A DNA stretch of 7,883 bases from Desulfobacteraceae bacterium (GTDB taxonomy: Bacteria > Desulfobacterota > Desulfobacteria > Desulfobacterales > JAUWMJ01), in assembly GCA_030612225.1 (NCBI GenBank), contig JAUWOH010000125.1, positions 1 through 7,883 of the forward strand. The letters are read 5' to 3'. The notes under the pieces were generated by a model. It was not told the origin of the DNA, did not search any database, and saw only the letters and a program-made list of their open reading frames with translations. Shown here one piece after another: positions 6,433 through 7,883 of this stretch; the first letter of the stretch is position 1; the number at the start of each line of letters is the position of its first letter. A program made the position numbers and the translations under genes.

Positions 6433-7839
6433 ATGCGCATAGCAGCAGTAATTTTTTGTGTTATTACTATATTGGTCACAGGATGTACATCACAATACAA
6501 AACTCCTGATTTGGGCGGTCTTTATAATGATCTTGTTCAAAATGAGAATCCATATAGAAATCCGGTTATACTGATCCCCGGCCTCCTCGGATCGCGTTTA
6601 ATTGAAAGTGATTCTAAGGAAATTGCCTGGGGGGCATTTGGGATCAAAAGGACAAACCCCAATACAGAAAAAGGATCAAGAAGAATAGCATTGCCCATGC
6701 AAATGGGAAAAACACTCAAGGATTTGCGCGATAATACAATACCTGCCGGAGCTCTTGACAAAGTTGTAGTTAGTTTTTTGGGGTATCCTCTTGAACAAAA
6801 CACATATTCATACATTTTGCGGGTTCTTGGTGTAGGAGGTTATCGTGACCAGGACATTGGAGAGTCAGGAAGAATTGAATACGGAGACCGGCATTATACA
6901 TGTTTTCAGTTCGACTACGACTGGAGACGTGATATAGTTGAGAGTGCACGGGATCTATCCGGTTTTATAAAAGAGAAAAAAAAATATGTGCAGGACGAGA
7001 TAGAAAAACGCTACGGTATAAAGGACGTTAATGTTAAATTTGATATCGTAGCTCATTCAATGGGAGGACTTGTAGCACGTTATTATTTAAGATACGGTAC
7101 TGCAGAACTCCCCGATGACGGGAGTTTACCTGAAATAACATGGGCTGGGACACGGCATGTGGAGAACCTTGTGATGATTGGCACACCGAATTCAGGTTCT
7201 CTTGATGCTCTTGTTAAACTTGTTGACGGATACCGCCCGGCACTTTTTTTACCACGCTATTCTCCCGCACTATTAGGAACTATGCCTGGAATATATGAAT
7301 TGCTTCCCAGGAGCAGACATAAGCCGGTGAAGGATAATAAAGGTCATCCGGTGGATCTTCTTTCCCCTGAACTCTGGCGGAAAAACAAGTGGGGTCTTGC
7401 AAATCCGGCTCAGGACAAAGTTCTGAAAATGTTACTTCCCGGAATAACAGACCCGGCTGTAAGACGTAAAATTGCACTTGAACATCAGAAAAAATGCCTG
7501 ATTAGGGCGAATCAGTTTTTCAATGCCATAGATATCCCTGCAAAGCCTCCAGCATCTCTTAAAACTTTACTTGTTGCCGGAGATTCAGAAAAAACAATTA
7601 AAGGGGCCAATATTGATTCCACAGGGCAACTGAAAATAAAAGTGTATGGACCCGGTGACGGTACAGTATTGCGGAGCAGCGCTTTGGGAGATGACCGCCG
7701 GGATGAAAATAAATCAGTACGGCTTATCTCTCCCATCCATTGGAATCAGGTACTGTTTCTTTTCTCTGATCACCTGGATTTGACAAAGAATCCTATTTTC
7801 ACGGACAATCTTTTATACTTTTTGTTAGAGAATCCATAA
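6433..7839 (+). CDS. LCAT-like alpha/beta hydrolase (lipase/acyltransferase) lipoprotein
   Basis: This 468-residue protein begins with a lipoprotein signal: Met-Arg, a hydrophobic run, then LVTGC with the lipid-bearing Cys18. The residue after Cys is Thr, not Asp, which by the E. coli sorting rule suggests the outer membrane. The mature part matches the lecithin:cholesterol acyltransferase-like family. PVILIPGLLGSRL at 44-56 supplies the oxyanion region. FDYDWRRD at 160-167 is the family's YDWR block. DIVAHSMGGLVARYYL carries nucleophile Ser209. GPGDGTVL carries probable Asp409, and SDHLDLTKNP carries probable His447; His436 is a less likely alternative. Such enzymes hydrolyse or transfer acyl chains of phospholipids or other esters, but the substrate here is unknown. 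The gene starts 17 bases after the icd stop, so co-transcription is likely. An in-frame ATG at 6412, overlapping the icd stop as ATGA, would add seven residues (475 in all). Confidence 0.85.
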   Translation: MRIAAVIFCVITILVTGCTSQYKTPDLGGLYNDLVQNENPYRNPVILIPGLLGSRLIESDSKEIAWGAFGIKRTNPNTEKGSRRIALPMQMGKTLKDLRDNTIPAGALDKVVVSFLGYPLEQNTYSYILRVLGVGGYRDQDIGESGRIEYGDRHYTCFQFDYDWRRDIVESARDLSGFIKEKKKYVQDEIEKRYGIKDVNVKFDIVAHSMGGLVARYYLRYGTAELPDDGSLPEITWAGTRHVENLVMIGTPNSGSLDALVKLVDGYRPALFLPRYSPALLGTMPGIYELLPRSRHKPVKDNKGHPVDLLSPELWRKNKWGLANPAQDKVLKMLLPGITDPAVRRKIALEHQKKCLIRANQFFNAIDIPAKPPASLKTLLVAGDSEKTIKGANIDSTGQLKIKVYGPGDGTVLRSSALGDDRRDENKSVRLISPIHWNQVLFLFSDHLDLTKNPIFTDNLLYFLLENP

Positions 7840-7840
7840 A

Positions 7841-7883
7841 GATTGATGGCGTCGTAGAAAGTCCCATCTACTGCGTTGCAGCG
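7841..7883 (+). repeat. Partial repeat sharing the TCGTAAAAAGTC core, cut by the window edge
   Basis: Directly after the lipase stop, 7851-7863 (GTCGTAGAAAGTC) matches 5010-5022 (CTCGTAAAAAGTC) at 11 of 13 positions. The flanking GATGG (7845-7849) and CCATC (7864-7868) form a short inverted repeat around it. The minus strand of 5131-5160 shows the same core in a similar GAT...ATC setting. CTGC/GCAG follows at 7871-7880. It is probably the left end of another copy of a dispersed palindromic repeat that continues beyond the window. The sequence is too short here to define its boundaries. Confidence 0.5.

Overview
The window looks like a chromosomal segment from a Gram-negative bacterium with moderate to low GC. 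It carries an oxidative citrate-cycle cluster with envelope-lipid genes on both sides. A lipid A deacylase (LpxR-type) fragment and a predicted lipoprotein with an outer-membrane-type sorting position imply an outer membrane. The bacterial AcnA-type aconitase, the short bacterial citrate synthase, the NADP-type isocitrate dehydrogenase and the TCGTAAAAAGTC-type palindromic repeats together suggest a Desulfobacterota-like (deltaproteobacterial) host. That assignment is inference from family resemblance and recall of similar repeats, not from a search.

Layout. On the minus strand, positions 1-517 hold the N-terminal 172 codons of an LpxR-family (DUF2219) outer-membrane protein that runs off the left edge. 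Positions 518-1038 form a roughly 520 bp divergent intergenic region with weak promoter-like signals and a short GC-richer stretch that may be a decayed coding fragment. On the plus strand follow aconitase (1039-3819), citrate synthase (3816-4994, ATGA overlap), a 190 bp gap filled by a nested imperfect palindrome (5011-5152), NADP-isocitrate dehydrogenase (5192-6415) and an LCAT-like lipase lipoprotein (6433-7839). After the last stop, the window ends inside a sequence that shares the palindrome's core motif.

How the genes work together. Citrate synthase, aconitase and isocitrate dehydrogenase are exactly the three consecutive steps that turn oxaloacetate plus acetyl-CoA into 2-oxoglutarate, CO2 and NADPH. 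The acn-cs pair is translationally coupled. The icd-lipase pair is also tightly spaced, but the palindrome between cs and icd may divide the cluster into two expression units. The lipase and the LpxR-like protein act on envelope or extracellular lipids and have no obvious metabolic link to the cluster.

I did not find a clearly new biological system. The items most worth a second look are the palindromic repeat inside the operon, its relative at the right edge, and the lipase lipoprotein placed directly behind icd.
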